Assembly: GCA_037954235.1 (NCBI GenBank) | Contig: JBBMOA010000019.1 | Coordinates: 11,874,805-11,938,804 of the forward strand | DNA from: Aulostomus chinensis | Lineage: Eukaryota; Chordata; Actinopteri; Syngnathiformes; Aulostomidae | DNA length: 64,000 nt | Reading direction: 5' to 3' | Part shown: in pieces, positions 23,656-45,728 of the stretch | How the letters are laid out: every line of letters starts with the position of its first letter | How positions within the stretch are numbered: position 1 is the first letter of the stretch | The notes under the pieces: generated by a model | The model's input: the letters and a program-made list of their open reading frames with translations, nothing else | The model's database searches: none | Told to the model about the DNA's origin: nothing | Made by a program: the position numbers and the translations under genes

Positions 23656-24988
23656 ACATCTACACTGATTTTCTGCCTAAGCGGTAACATTGAGCTACAG
23701 CTGGATTAAAAATCACCCATCAGTCTAATGTGATTGACACTAATTTTAATTTCATTTACTTTTTGTGGACTCCCCAAACAGGTTGGAGGGAGAACGTCCT
23801 CCAGCCCAAAAACACTGTGGGTACTGATCTCATATAAACGATTGTAATTGTTCGCAGCAGAGTAAATTAATAGTAGGAGGTAAGCACCTGGGAGAGGTGG
23901 AGGGAGAGATGATGATGGGCTGTGAAGGGAAAGCAGGAGAGTGACACAGCTCGGCCTCATCTTGGCTATCACATTACTTCAGCCCTCATGATACATCAAG
24001 ATGCTGGCCAGTCTCCATGTCCCCCCTCCACCCGCCCGCCCTTGGCTATGCCTCTTAAAGTCACACACCTCCTCTTTGTTCCGGAGGCAGCGGTGTGAAG
24101 TGCATTGACTCAAATGCACTTTTGGATAGATATGAGTTACCAGAGGAGGTAAGCAGGCATCATGTGGTCATGGATTTTTTTAATTTTTTTTTTATACATC
24201 GTCCCTTTCATCAGTGATTTTGATCAGGAAACCAATTCATGTTGTAATCAGATCTCCTTTGAATTATTTCATAAGTAATTATGTTTTTGTTCTTTAGGCA
24301 TTTTTCTTTTTGTTGTTGTTGGTGAAACTTGAAAGTTGTATGCGTTTCATACTGCTGTGTTATGCTCTAGTTATTGGGGTGTCAGTAGGCAACCAACCCT
24401 GTTCCTTTCAATGCAGCGTAATAGTGCGGGGGGGAATTATTAATAAGAATTTAATGTGGTCATAATGCAGTGATTTTGCACTGCTGGCACACTACTTCCT
24501 TAGCAATTATCTAAAGTGGTATAACTTCAAAAAGTGCAGAAATGCAAGTACTGCATATTTGAAAAGACTTCACACGCTGCTTTAATGTGTTTAATAGGCT
24601 CTCAAAATCAGTGATGTGCGTTAACCGGTTTGGCTTGCTTTGCCATTTTGAGAGGGTAGGCAGGTGCCTGAAGCCAGGAAACCATGCCCCCCTTTCTGTT
24701 GGTGTTGTGATGCTTTGTTATGGCTTTGTTCTGCTCTGTTTGTCCTCTATATCTTTTGAAGAGTGGACCTCACTCACCAAGCTCTGAGAAATGACCCCCC
24801 CCCTTCCCTCTCACTCTTTCTCTCTCACTAACGGAGAGGTCAGCAGAGTGTAGTATTGCCAACAAAACTAGGCCAAAGTATGATTTCACATTTTCACATT
24901 TCTTACTCAGCCAATAGAAGCAGTCTGTTTCAATATGCATCGATGTATCCCAAGAAGAATCCCACAGACATTCACTGCAGCAAATCTA
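23656..24988. other. Non-coding stretch, nothing recognised
   Basis: No gene is recognised. There are T-runs near 24175-24192 and short C-runs near 24796. The rest looks unique. Confidence 0.5.
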
Positions 24989-25001
24989 GCTTTAGATACA
25001 T

Positions 25002-25370
25002 CCATCCATCCATTTTCTACCACTTATCCTGTTAACGGTTGCCAAGGGGGCTGGAGCCTATCCCAGCAGCCTTCGGTCGAGAGGTTCACCCTAGACAGGT
25101 CACCAGTCCATCTCAGGACCAACACATAGAGACAGACAACCATTCACACTCACAGTCACACCTACGGTCAATTTAGAGTATCAATCAGCCTCGTCCCCTC
25201 TTGATGTCTTTGGACTGTGGGAGGAAGCTGGAGTACCAGAGAGAACCCACACAGGAACAGGGAGAACATGGAGACTCACACAGAAAGATCCTGTGATGGA
25301 GCCGGGGCTCAAACCCAGAACCTTCTTGCTGTGAGGTGACAGTGCTGACCACTGCACCACCGTGCTGCCC
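25002..25370 (-). mobile_element. tRNA-derived SINE, family A, copy 2 (long form)
   Basis: On the minus strand the head GGGCAGCACGGTGGTGCAGT holds the A-box-like TGGTGCAGTGG, and a B-box-like GGTTTGAGCC follows. The tail is ATGGATGGATGGA. It is flanked by GCTTTAGATACAT (24989..25001) and GCTTTGGATACAT (25371..25383), a 13-bp target-site duplication with one mismatch. The low divergence of the duplication suggests a fairly recent insertion. The body includes the ACTCACAGTCACACCTACGG segment absent from the copy at 16242. Confidence 0.85.
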
Positions 25371-25383
25371 GCTTTGGATACAT

Positions 25384-25859
25384 AACATTCTATATTAATG
25401 TTACAAACCTTAGTAGGATTCAGCATTTGTTTTAATAAATAAATTGTTCCCTCCTGAATGGCTAATACATCAAAGCTGGCACAGCATTAAAAAAAAAAAA
25501 CAATTCCCAGAAATATTAGTATCCTTTCACTGATCCCAGTGTTGAATCTAATAGAAAACAACACAGATGTCTGAACAAGGAGGCTTTACAGAGATATGAA
25601 AGTAGAAGAGGCACCTGCTGGTTTGAGCCTGTTGTTTTCCACTGAGATAGTAAACAAGCATTTCACCTTATGTTGTTTTGCAATAAGAGAATAGACCAAA
25701 TAAAGGACAAGCAGAGGCTCAAGGTTGCAGTAAAGGCTGTTGGTTTTAAGGAAGCAGGGTTTTTGTTTTTTTTCAATTCTGTATTGGTCTCCTTTCAAAG
25801 TTGGTTTTCCAAGCTCTGCCTCTCAGCATAAGTTTGACCTTGACTGCGTATGTAACAAC

Positions 25860-25914
<55 letters not shown>

Positions 25915-26905
25915 GTAGTTTTAAATAAGTGGGTGTGGTCTGCTGACACGCACGGTAATGCAGGACTGCTCGAGGAGAAAGGAGGGGCATGGGACAATTA
26001 GTGGTAATAAACTGTACATAGAATTAGCCTCACACACTCGTGACTGTGTATTTCACTGTATATTCTTTCTGTCAAGCAGCCTATTGAATTTAGTTATTTT
26101 CTGTTTTATTTGTTTATGTTAAAGGAATAGTTGAAATGCTCGAGAAATATGATAGAAATAATAACTTTGTTCTTTAAAAAAGTCCTGTTATCAATGTTAA
26201 CACCATGTAGAGCTAAATGCAAACGCAAATTAGCCTAGCTTAGCATAAGAAACTAGAAGCACATACGCTTGGTTGTCACTGTTTACAAAAGAGCTCATCA
26301 GTGACTGTTTGCTTTTGCAATGTTTCACGGCGCTTCACCAATCACTGATATGTTTAAAAATAGTTGGTGTTGTTGAACTTCTCTGTGAGATAGATAGTAA
26401 AACCTGTTTTTCTTAAAATATGGCGGATATCCTACAAACTTGAGGTTTCTACAGGAGCGGATAAAATTCTTTCACCTGATTGCTCGTGAAGAGTGGAGCT
26501 CTGATGGTTTGGACATTTTGGTTCATGATCAACTCACATGTAGAAAATGTGGAAGGGAATTTCATCTCCTGAACCACCTTGTTGAGTTCTTAAAGAGTAC
26601 TTTTTAAAAAAAACAAAAAACAAATCATAACCAAACCAGTCTTTTGGGCTGTATGTGGTGGGTAGAGATAATCAATGTCTTGTATTGCAGGACTGTGAGA
26701 CAGTTAGCTTAGCTTAGATAAGCTAACAGCATTTGTTTAGTCTACTCATAAACACACAGAAGGATGGTATCAATCTCTTTGTGAACGTGCATGCTTTCCA
26801 AATGTTGAACAATGTCTTTAACATGCAAGTTATGGTTGTTGAGAAAAATCTAGTTTTGCCTTGAAACTGCTATTCATTTCTCTCGTCTGTCTTTTGTTTT
26901 GGCAG
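25384..26905. other. Non-coding stretch just upstream of gnaz
   Basis: It holds a TG array (listed) and, at about 26124-26290, a fragment starting GTTAAAGGAATAGTTGAAAT with TAGCCTAGCTTAGCATAAGAA. This resembles the left part of a common teleost MITE family whose right end is seen at about 31640-31669. The stretch ends in a polypyrimidine tract and CAG at 26891..26905, a good splice acceptor. No coding sequence is seen. Confidence 0.5.
25864..25913. repeat. (TG)25 microsatellite
   Basis: Uninterrupted TG dinucleotides. Confidence 0.96.
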
Positions 26906-27010
26906 ACTCAGAGGCCCTCGGTTTTCTTGGAGATATCGCACCGCTGAGGAAACACAGAAAAATTTATCAGCAAGCTCCAGTGAAACAGACCAAATATCGA
27001 AATAAGGCGG

Positions 27011-27118
27011 ATGGTTGCGGGAGCCAAACACGGGCGACGCACCACAAGAGCCATGTGGGAGGCGAGTGAAGGGGTTTTCCTATTTGCACTCATCAAGCCC
27101 AAACACTTCCTGCGCTGA
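27011..27118 (+). promoter_or_regulatory. Upstream ORF 1 in the inferred gnaz leader (35 codons)
   Basis: ATG at 27011 opens 35 codons and stops with TGA at 27116..27118, well before the gnaz start. If the leader is transcribed as inferred, this frame could reduce translation of gnaz. The peptide itself resembles nothing known. Confidence 0.35.
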
Positions 27119-27179
27119 CATACGCTCTGAGCATTCATCAGCCATCCTCCAGAGTTTTTCCTAAGGGGGAACCCCTGCT

Positions 27180-27305
27180 ATGAGCCCCAGCTCCCTTAGC
27201 TTAAGCAGGCAGGCCAACTTCAGTGACAGGCGCTGTGTGGGCATCCCACAAGTCTGGGTTTGGCCCACACAGGACTCACAGACTGCCCCTGAACAAAAAG
27301 AATGA
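27180..27305 (+). promoter_or_regulatory. Upstream ORF 2 in the inferred gnaz leader (41 codons)
   Basis: ATG at 27180 opens 41 codons, starting Met-Ser-Pro-Ser-Ser, and ends at TGA 27303..27305, 208 bases before the gnaz ATG. It is a candidate translational control element only if this sequence is in the mature mRNA. Confidence 0.35.
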
Positions 27306-27513
27306 AATACTCCTGAGTCACTCCTCCTGCGGTGGCTTCCCGTTGAGTTTTAAATTGGTCTGTTGTGACGTTGTGTCTGCCTTTTGCCCGTCAAGCTCCA
27401 TCAGTTACTGAAAACCTTTCACCAACTCCTTTTCTGTAACTTCTTCATTCTAATTGGTTTTCCCATCAAGCAGCAGCACGAGTTCCTTTGTGCTCACCAC
27501 GTGGTGGAGGACC

Positions 27514-37603
<10,090 letters not shown>

Positions 37604-38790
37604 GACCTGACACTGGGTGTTTAGGTGGGGAAGGTGGTGGTGGTGGTGGTGAGGGGGGGTGGGGGGTGGGGTGGGTGGGAGAGAAGAGTAATCTCTTTGA
37701 AGAGGTGCAACAGAGAACTGCAAGTGATATGAGGTGGTAAAATTGGTCAGGGATGGATGATACTGTAGATTCATCTGCTTCATTTGATGGTTAAGGTAGG
37801 ATTTTTACCCCGATGTGTTTGCACTGAATATGAGTATGCAGAGACACCCAAACACATGCACGCGCGCACACATACACACACACATACACACACATACAGA
37901 GACACACTTATGTTTGCTAACACACAAGATCTTTGGATCAGCGGGTCAAGCACTTGTTTGACAAGGCGACACTGGAAATTTTAGACGGCCACCTCGACCT
38001 GCCTGTCAAACCTAAGACTGAATCGTAGGTGGTTACTTACTGGTGGTTACTTTTGTCTCCTTTTATTTTGTTTGCCTGAGAAAATTAATGCTGCTTTACA
38101 GGATGAATTTTGACAAAAATTAATGTTCTCTTTTTTGGCTTTTCACTCTAACAATGGTAAACAGTGAGGGCACCTGTAAGGGGAGGGGGGGGGGGGGGGG
38201 TCTGCATTTAATCGGGGAAGTTTAAAAAAAAGTTAACGGACATGATGTCACAGGCCTATAAAAGAGGAAACTGCCACAGTCTAAACCTGAAATGTTTTCT
38301 ACACTGTTTCTGCCCCCCCCCCCCCAACCTACTACTTGCTAATGTTGTCCCCCCCCCCCCCCTTCATCTCTTTTGTGCTTTAAAAAAAATAAAAATAAAT
38401 AGATCATGTCTCTCAAGCCTGCTTTTACTGCAGGACTTGTAATACCAGAGAGTGTTAACGAGTCTGAAGTATTCTTTATGATCATTCCAGTTTCCAGCAA
38501 CCACGACAAAAACAGTGCCAAGATCAGTTTGTAAATAAAAAGCAGATCCCATCGGTTATGTTCGTTTTTTTGTTTTTGTTTTTATGGACAAATACATTAA
38601 AAACATGCATGATTTTGTTACTTTGGGATACAAATATATTTTCTTTGGGATTATGTTGCTCTTTTCTTAGGTTTAAATAATATATTCCCGAAAATATATA
38701 TTAAGTCGAACACTGTGTACGATTGTACAGTTGTCAAGAGAGGAATCTATTGAAGAGTTATATGAAATAATAAAATGATACGATGATGAT
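37604..38790 (+). other. gnaz: Inferred 3' UTR of gnaz
   Basis: Sequence after the stop codon has a G-rich tract (37624..37680), a CA-rich patch (37857-37900), a G-run (38179..38200) and two C-runs (38313..38325 and 38349..38362). Candidate polyadenylation signals AATAAA are at 38388, 38394, 38534 and 38769, with later ones at 39261 and 39565. The real 3' end cannot be chosen from sequence. Confidence 0.5.
38388..38399 (+). terminator. gnaz: Tandem AATAAA polyadenylation signals, gnaz
   Basis: Two AATAAA hexamers (38388..38393 and 38394..38399) lie about 0.8 kb past the gnaz stop. They are the first canonical signals downstream. Use is inferred. Confidence 0.4.
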
Positions 38791-38838
38791 GATGATGACG
38801 ATGACGATGACGACAGATGATGACGCCGATGATGTCAG
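38782..38838. repeat. (GAT)n/(GAC) trinucleotide repeat
   Basis: An imperfect GATGATGATGACGATGACGA run, just after a further AATAAA at 38769. Confidence 0.85.
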
Positions 38839-41800
38839 GGAAAACCTCACTAAGAAGTTAGCATGAGAAGAAACAGTGGATGAAAGGAGAACAAGACTGT
38901 AGAAAATATGAAAAAGAACCTTGAAAGTTCAATCTTCCTTGCATTATCTAAGTGGAAATTGTTAAACAGTCAGTCAGTATGATGTGTAAATATACTGTAA
39001 GGTACATTCTTTGTCCAAACAACTGAAAAATAATGGTTGAGCTGGGGGACTGTAAGTGAGACAAAGAGAGCGCGAGAGAAAGAGAAGGTGGAAAACCCCA
39101 CTCCACTCCTCCTCTTACCCTTTCTTTTCAGTTAGGAGGGTGATGTGCAAACAACTCAGCTAAGGGCTTCAGGCTTACAGGATGTCCACTTCAACAACAA
39201 AAAAACAAAAGAATTTAAAAAGAAATATTTGAAGAAAAAAAAAAAAGGACAATAACTATGAATAAAACAACTTATGCAAATTTTCATGGTGTTGTAAATG
39301 TGTTTTTGGGGGTTGGTTGTTGTGTCCAAAAAAAAAAAAAAAAAAAAGGGCTTCTAAATGTGTTGCTATCAATCTTTCTTTTTTGTTCTTTTCCTTTCTA
39401 CTAGTGTGCAGCAGCCAGTGATTTCTGAATGGAACACGCTATTCCAAATCCTTGCTTCTATCCTCCGAAAAATCATGACGTAAAAAGTGTTTGTCCCGGA
39501 TAGACAATGTAGCTGCTGGGGCGAGAACAATTTGAACATAAAGTATGCAATTAAATCACTCCTGAATAAACTTGCCTATGTGTGATGGAATAACAACCTA
39601 CAGATTCCACTCTAATTAGTGTGCAAACCCCGCCAACGTGTCCGCTAACGGCTCGATCTCACATCAGCCAAAACATTCAAACCACTGACAGCCTTAATAA
39701 TGAGTACAATAAAACACTGCGAAAAGTCCTCCCTTGGTGAGGGGCATGATGTTCGCTTCTTATTAAATCTGTTTTACAAAGGAATTGTTTTCTTTTAAGG
39801 GTCAGTTGAAAAGGCTTTACTTTGTGGTCTGATAGATGCGTCCAATATTTTGTACATTTCATTTATATGAATAAAAAAATAATATTAGGAATTCGGATAA
39901 TTAAGGCCCCCAAACAAGTCAGTTAATATAAATAATTCATCTCACAAATACACATTCAGTAATAAGTTCTTTTAGAATCCTCATGTAGGGGTGATTTATT
40001 AAAGGGCTGTTTTATCATTCTTGATAACTTTGGTACCACTTCACTATAAGTTTCACTTCATAAAGGATTCATCAGTGGTTGGAAGCGTGTTATTAGTGGC
40101 ATTGTGAACACTTCATAACCATTAACAGTTGGAACTGACTTGGAAACTCCTGCATTTTTTTAAGTGGCACAATATCAAGATGTGATAGGGTTTAAGCTGT
40201 ACGGATAAAAATGCAGTGGTATGGCAGTCATTCAGTTTGCCAAATAGTGGGAAAACAGGTTATGAGTCATTTACGACTGTTAATTAATGGTTTATTACAG
40301 TAAATGCTTACAATACAATTAATAACGGGGTGGGGTCAAAGTGCTACCTTACCGTTTGTAATGATTTAGCTGATCAGTGTCATTTTAATCTTTCTAGGTT
40401 ATATTGAATATCACATATGCAGTGAAGCTGCTACATAAAACTGAACTGACGTATAAAACAGATTAAAAGTATGTGTTTGACCAGCGAAGATCTGTCGTCA
40501 TGTGACACAAGAAATGATGCATCCGTGACCTCGAGGAGGTTACTGAGTTTTTGTATTCCCTTTTTTTCTGCTATTTAGCTTCATCTGCAGTTTGTTTATT
40601 TAATGCTTTGCTTTGTGTGTCCTGTCTTCAAGTCATCGGCGTATTCTTTTGTGAACAGATTCAATCAACTGTGGGAATTTGTTCAATAGATGGTCGTAAA
40701 TAAAATCCTGCACAGAGGATGCAGAGAGCTGCTGATATCATGCCTTGTGACTGTCATGTGGTAAGACTTGGTGCCAACCAGAGAAAATGACGGAGCTACA
40801 CAACAGGAAAATGGCTGCAAAACCAAAATCAGAGAGGCTATAGTGACATTATTGCGATTTCAAAGAACCAGGAGGGACTTCTGATGATATCTGAAAAAGA
40901 CAGACAGCAGGGAGTGGGATTTTTTCCAGATGGATTTGTCACAAGGTGGTGATGCAGCTGATGAAGACATGAATCACTACCTGGGAAAAATTCAGAAAGG
41001 TCAGAAAAATGACAGGCTGTTTACACTGAGTGAAGAAAAAAAAAAACAACTTCTGGGAATGACGACAAATAGCAGATAAATGCAGGATTTTTATCTTCAC
41101 TTTGATGAACAAGACTGTGCACGGATGATCGAGCCAATAATGTTGTCCAGTTATACGGAGCCAAATCGAAATGAAACAGCTGTAAGATAAGAGAGCCAAA
41201 TAAAAATCAACACATTTCAACAAAAATATTATAATCTTACTGCAACACATTTCTGAGAGGGAAGAGAATCGCATTAAAACTGTGACAGATGGCTAATAAA
41301 CGTTAAGAAATTCACACATTTCCCACTGGAACAGAAAAACTTCTAGCTATTGGCTCACACGTGTGATAAAAGTTAAAGATACCCTCCAGAATATTTGCAA
41401 ATATTTTCCATTTCACAAGTTCGAGTTTTTAGCCGAACACAAGACGTCCGTGTGATGTCACGAATCAGACTCGAAGGGCTCTTAAAGTTAATGAGTGAAG
41501 AGAAAACAGCCACTTGCGTCACTGAATATGACAACAACCTCAACAAAAACTTTATAGAGCGTTGACATTAATATAACACTTCGTCAAAGCATCACGAGCA
41601 ACTATTCTTAGTTAAACCAATCTTACGAAATCATCCCAAACTGTCAATCATCAAACTGTTTTGTAATCGGGAGGGTCGAGCGCTCTGTGTCTATAATCTA
41701 TAATCTATATTTTCAGTTAAACTGTAAAGTCATTCATGTATTTCACGAGGTTGACACGACATCATGGGTAAACAGACAGAACAACAGACTGAATGTAATA

Positions 41801-44790
41801 TGGAGAGTGAAAAGTGATAGAATATAAAACTACGGCGCATCTTTGCGATACCAATCTTTTTGACACACAAACATGAAATCCAGAAGCCAACATTGTCCAT
41901 TCAGTCGACAAGCATCATTTAATCATTTAATACGGAGCAATTTATCTATCTATGATGTGTTTATCCGTGGTCAGTACCCAAGAGCCTGCAGGGACTACTT
42001 TGACCAACCTTTTGTTGCGGTTTCATTTCATGCTTCTTTGTCTCCTGTCATGGTCATCATCATGTCTTCTGGACTTCTCTTTTGACAAAACAACACTTTA
42101 AAACATCAATTTAAGCTCTGGGATATGATCACTACATCTGGCAGTTTGTAAACTAATCCACTTATTAGTCCAAAAAAAAGAAATATACAGATTAAATCAA
42201 TGATGAATGTAACTGTTAGTCCACCTACATCTTTCTAAACTTTACTTTCTTTTTCTTTTTTCTTTTTTTTTTGGAACTGTCAATAGAGCTTTGTTTATAG
42301 ACATAAGATTTAAACTTGGCCAGCCTCAGATTAGTCATCACTATTGAGACATCCAGTTTCTAATAAGGAGAAAGGGATTGAGGGCATTTCTAAATATGTT
42401 AAGTAGTTCACAAACAACCACGGGCACAAATAGAGATATTTGGCTGTCTGATGACAATCCTGAAACAATAAATTTCTATAATCCCTGGCGTGTTCTACAG
42501 CTCCTGTCTATTTCCAGTCGTCCTGAATAGAGACGGACGAGATGTGTGTCGCTTGCAACTCTTTGTTTTTTTTTTCCGTATTGTTGATCAGAACTTGTAT
42601 CAATAACATTCCCCTGCCGTAAATCTAAGCTGAACCCCTCTTTACTTCTTCCAGCTGGATCCTTCTTGTGTTTCCTTGATGCTCCTCGCATCTCCCTCTG
42701 CACCATGTCCTCCTACCAGCTCCTTGTTAATGTACTACCGGCTGCCTCAAGTCTTCAGGCAGCTGGAAGGAAAGTCCAAATCAATCTTTCTTGAAAGATT
42801 CTGATTCTGTCTCCATGTGCTGGTCTTTGAGATGATCTAGAAAAGTCAAGACAGTCCATAGTCCTCCCTCGTAGGTGTTAAGCTCACCCGAAGATCCTTC
42901 ATGCAGCTCGCTTACTGTGTAGTGATGGAGTTTCTATACGTCACAAAGGCAGAGGGTAGGAACCCTGCCCTCATCTTGAACCCGAGTCAACGGGGTCCCA
43001 AACAACAAACCTAAAACCTCCCCAAAAAACAGACTTGTGCATCTTCAACTGCAGTGACAACATTTTATCCCAAAATGAAGATTAAATTGATCAAAATCTG
43101 ACTGTGAGTGTGAAGTGAGGTTGTTTCATATGTTTATCCATAGTTGAGAAACTTTGGCAACACATTGGGGGGCTAAAGAACCTTATTTTTCCCAACCCGG
43201 AGGGAAAGAAACCGACAAACTGAGCGCACATCCATAGAAGACCCGCCCACAGCCCTACTCTAGCTGTGATTGCCTAGTGTTTGGTGCTTATTTTAGACTT
43301 GTGGACTGAAATTCAATCAGAGGAAGAGAAGGAGTGGGTTTTCATCTCTTCACATGGAGTGAAGATGGGAAAAACATAAAACGGTTTTGGAAAAAAAAAA
43401 ACTTTTTTTGGTGTTGCCTGATGTAACCACACTTCAAATTGGAATCACAGCTTTTTCACCTAAAAAGTATGGAACTGAGGTCATTCAGAGGTAACATGAT
43501 GGTATTTGTTCTTGTGAGACGGAATCATGACAACGCTGCTCAGGGTTGTGCATACTGTGTGTGTGCTTGTTGTGGTGGGCTTAATGGGACCAGGTCTGTG
43601 GCTGTGCATTTACTCCCAGTGCCTCCCAGACTGGCAAATATGAACAACATTCAGTGCAGTCGTCCGTCTCTAAGACACAGGCACTCATCTCAGCAATTTT
43701 CCATAAACTCCTTCCTCTCTGACTGCGTGACAAAAAGAGCGAGGACAGATTTGTATCGTCCTCCGGTCTACAGCCTGGCTACCGTCCTCCCATGTGACCC
43801 CTCTCACATGAGCCTAATGTCTCTGTCAGCCCATCCAAAATGAAGTCCTACAAAAATCCCATGAGCAGGGTAAACCTCTGTCCTCTTGACCTCATTCCCG
43901 TCTCTCGTTCCTGGACCATCACTGCTGATCGGCTCTACTTCCTAAACCCCCACCCCCCCACTCTACCCAACATCTGGCGGTGAACATCTGTCTGTGTTAC
44001 AGCTACTGTTCTCACAACTCTTATCTCTTGACCTGTCTGACACCAATCTTATACCTTTGTCATGTTTTTCTGAGCAAACTTTTTCACCTATGTGTATGAG
44101 CCGAGGTCCTGGTGACACCTACTGCAGTGGTAAACGCGCTTTTGTCAGGTTTTTACTTCTCTATCCTGACAGATTTTGTCACACTGAGGCTGCTGTGGTG
44201 TGTCTGGATGTGACCTCACCTGCCTCCTTTACTAATTTTCTACCTCTAAACCAGCGTTGCCTCACCTAGCTCTCTGTTGTATTCAATATACAGCTCTGAG
44301 ACCAGCTGATGATCATGGATTCATGTCCTCCCAGGCAGCCAGCCTCTGCTCCATTTTTCTTGAGTAACGAACTTGCCTTCCCCGATGGTAAGCCTCTTGG
44401 TCTACGTTTGCGTCCAAAATTTGATTTTAGTTTTCACAATAAAATAGCTCCATATATGAGCATGCTTATAAGGTTTTGAAGTGTCATGGCTAGGTGGGTG
44501 GATGTGGAGGCAGGTGGACCAAAATGCCGAAAAACAGCTCCAGCAAGCAGAATAACAAAGCTTGGTCCAAATCAGCACACAGGATAGAAAACAAATGAGA
44601 TGACGTACAGCAGGGTGTCAACACATGAAATGAGAAGCTGACCTTACAAGTAGAGTACGTAGCATGGTTTGTTGCAACTTTTAGATGCAAAATTGATTCA
44701 AACTGGGCCCAACCGCCCAGACTCAATGTCACATAACAAACCGACCCCTGACAACACGAGCAACCCCTCCCAGCCCTGCAATCACCTACC
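38839..44790. other. Intergenic, no gene recognised
   Basis: A/T runs are frequent (39230-39246, 39328-39347, 43390-43400). Open frames at 40939..41274 (minus) and 43439..43843 (plus) have no recognisable domain. One MITE-like element (40031..40348) is listed separately. Confidence 0.5.
40031..40348. mobile_element. MITE-like element related to the 33081 copy
   Basis: The left end TGGTACCACTTCACTATAAG and the right end, read on the other strand as GGTAGCACTTTGACCCC, resemble each other and the ends of the element at 33081. The interior has the same TTAATTAATGGTTTATTA style. Boundaries are approximate. Confidence 0.45.
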
Positions 44791-45231
44791 ACCGGCTAGC
44801 ACATGCTAAACATCTACTTGGACAAGCTAAACACCATCAAGGACAAGCTAATCACTAAACAGCTGCTAGCACAAGCTAAGCACAATCAAGGACAGGCTAA
44901 ATGCTAGCTAGGGCAAGCTAATCACTGGCTAGCACAAGCCAAACACCGGCTAGCACAAGCTAAACAACAGCTAGCACAAGCTAAACACCGGTTAGCACAA
45001 GCTAAACAACAGCTAGCACAAGCTAAGCACCATCAAGGACCGGCTAAACGCCAGCTAGAGCAATCTAAACACCAGCTAGGACAAGCTCAACACCAGCTAG
45101 GACAAATAAAATGCCAGCTGGGAAAACCTAAACCCAACAAGGACAGGCTAAACACCGGCTAGCCTAAGCTAAACACAACTAAATGACAGCGAGGCCAAGC
45201 TTCACCCCAGCTAGAACAAGCAAACCGCCAG
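44791..45231. repeat. Degenerate minisatellite with 21-bp period
   Basis: The segment is built from variants of a 21-base unit, consensus near CTAGCACAAGCTAAACACCAG. Exact 21-base spacing holds at 44908, 44929, 44950, 44971, 44992 and 45013. Outer units are more divergent, some carrying ATCAAGGAC in place of the CTAGCAC part. Because the period is seven codons, one + frame stays open from 44908 to the stop at 45160 and would read LAQAKHR-like heptads. It has no ATG, and I regard it as a by-product of the repeat. Confidence 0.9.
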
Positions 45232-45728
45232 TGTATGTCACCTACCTGTCGAGCAGAAAGCAGGCCAACTCTGCATCGCTCTTTAACCCCAGCCTCAAAT
45301 TCAATGCTCGATAGTGGGTCCAAGCAAACCGAGGTTCAATCTCACTCTGGAACAAGTTTTATCCTCTAGCCATTTTGCCTCAGTAGGGCTATTTCCTTAT
45401 TTTCATGCTCTATGAGCATCCACCATTTTCTCGGGAACAAATTTCTTGTAGTCACTCCACCACTACACATGTCTTCAGGCCCACATGTTACAACTGTGAC
45501 AGATTAATTCTTTTTTTAAATTTTTTTAAAGAAAATGCAGCTGACTCTACCTTTACTACAAACTCTACTGATACAAGAAATGGGTGGGAGAAGATGAGGG
45601 CAGGGAAGGAGGTCAAGGAGAGCGGTGACTAATGAAGAATAATTAACAAACTAGACTTAGGTGATGTACTGAAAAAAGGAAAAGACAACAGGTATAACGC
45701 AAACAAAGACATAGGAGGGAAGTTAACG
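45232..45728. other. Intergenic, nothing recognised
   Basis: No gene or repeat that can be named, apart from a T-rich run near 45510-45530. Confidence 0.5.

Larger units (their letters stand above)
26906..27513 (+). other. gnaz: Inferred 5' UTR part of the first coding exon of gnaz
   Basis: A strong acceptor (polypyrimidine tract then GGCAG ending at 26905) precedes about 608 bases without splice-worthy interruptions up to the gnaz start codon. In mammals the first coding GNAZ exon carries part of the 5' UTR and is preceded by a non-coding exon, and this arrangement fits that. Two upstream open frames with ATG starts lie in it (27011..27118 and 27180..27305). The 5' limit is inferred from the acceptor only. 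Confidence 0.5.

Noticed and set aside
27454..27513. N-terminal extension of Gnaz
   Set aside because: The frame is open upstream but has no ATG, and an extension would block N-myristoylation at Gly2 that the family requires.
38782..38838. Poly-Asp coding segment from GAT/GAC repeats
   Set aside because: It lies after polyadenylation signals of gnaz with no surrounding open gene structure; it is a simple repeat.
40939..41274. 111-codon minus-strand hydrophobic open frame
   Set aside because: Its Phe/Leu/Ile richness comes from AT-rich sequence, including an A-run read as poly-Phe.
43439..43843. 134-codon plus-strand open frame
   Set aside because: Composition is mixed and no motif is recognised. 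There is no evidence beyond length, and chance frames of this size are expected in 64 kb.
44908..45159. Heptad-repeat coding exon
   Set aside because: It has no ATG, stops on both sides, and exists only because the repeat period is a multiple of three. It is kept as a minisatellite and flagged for checking.
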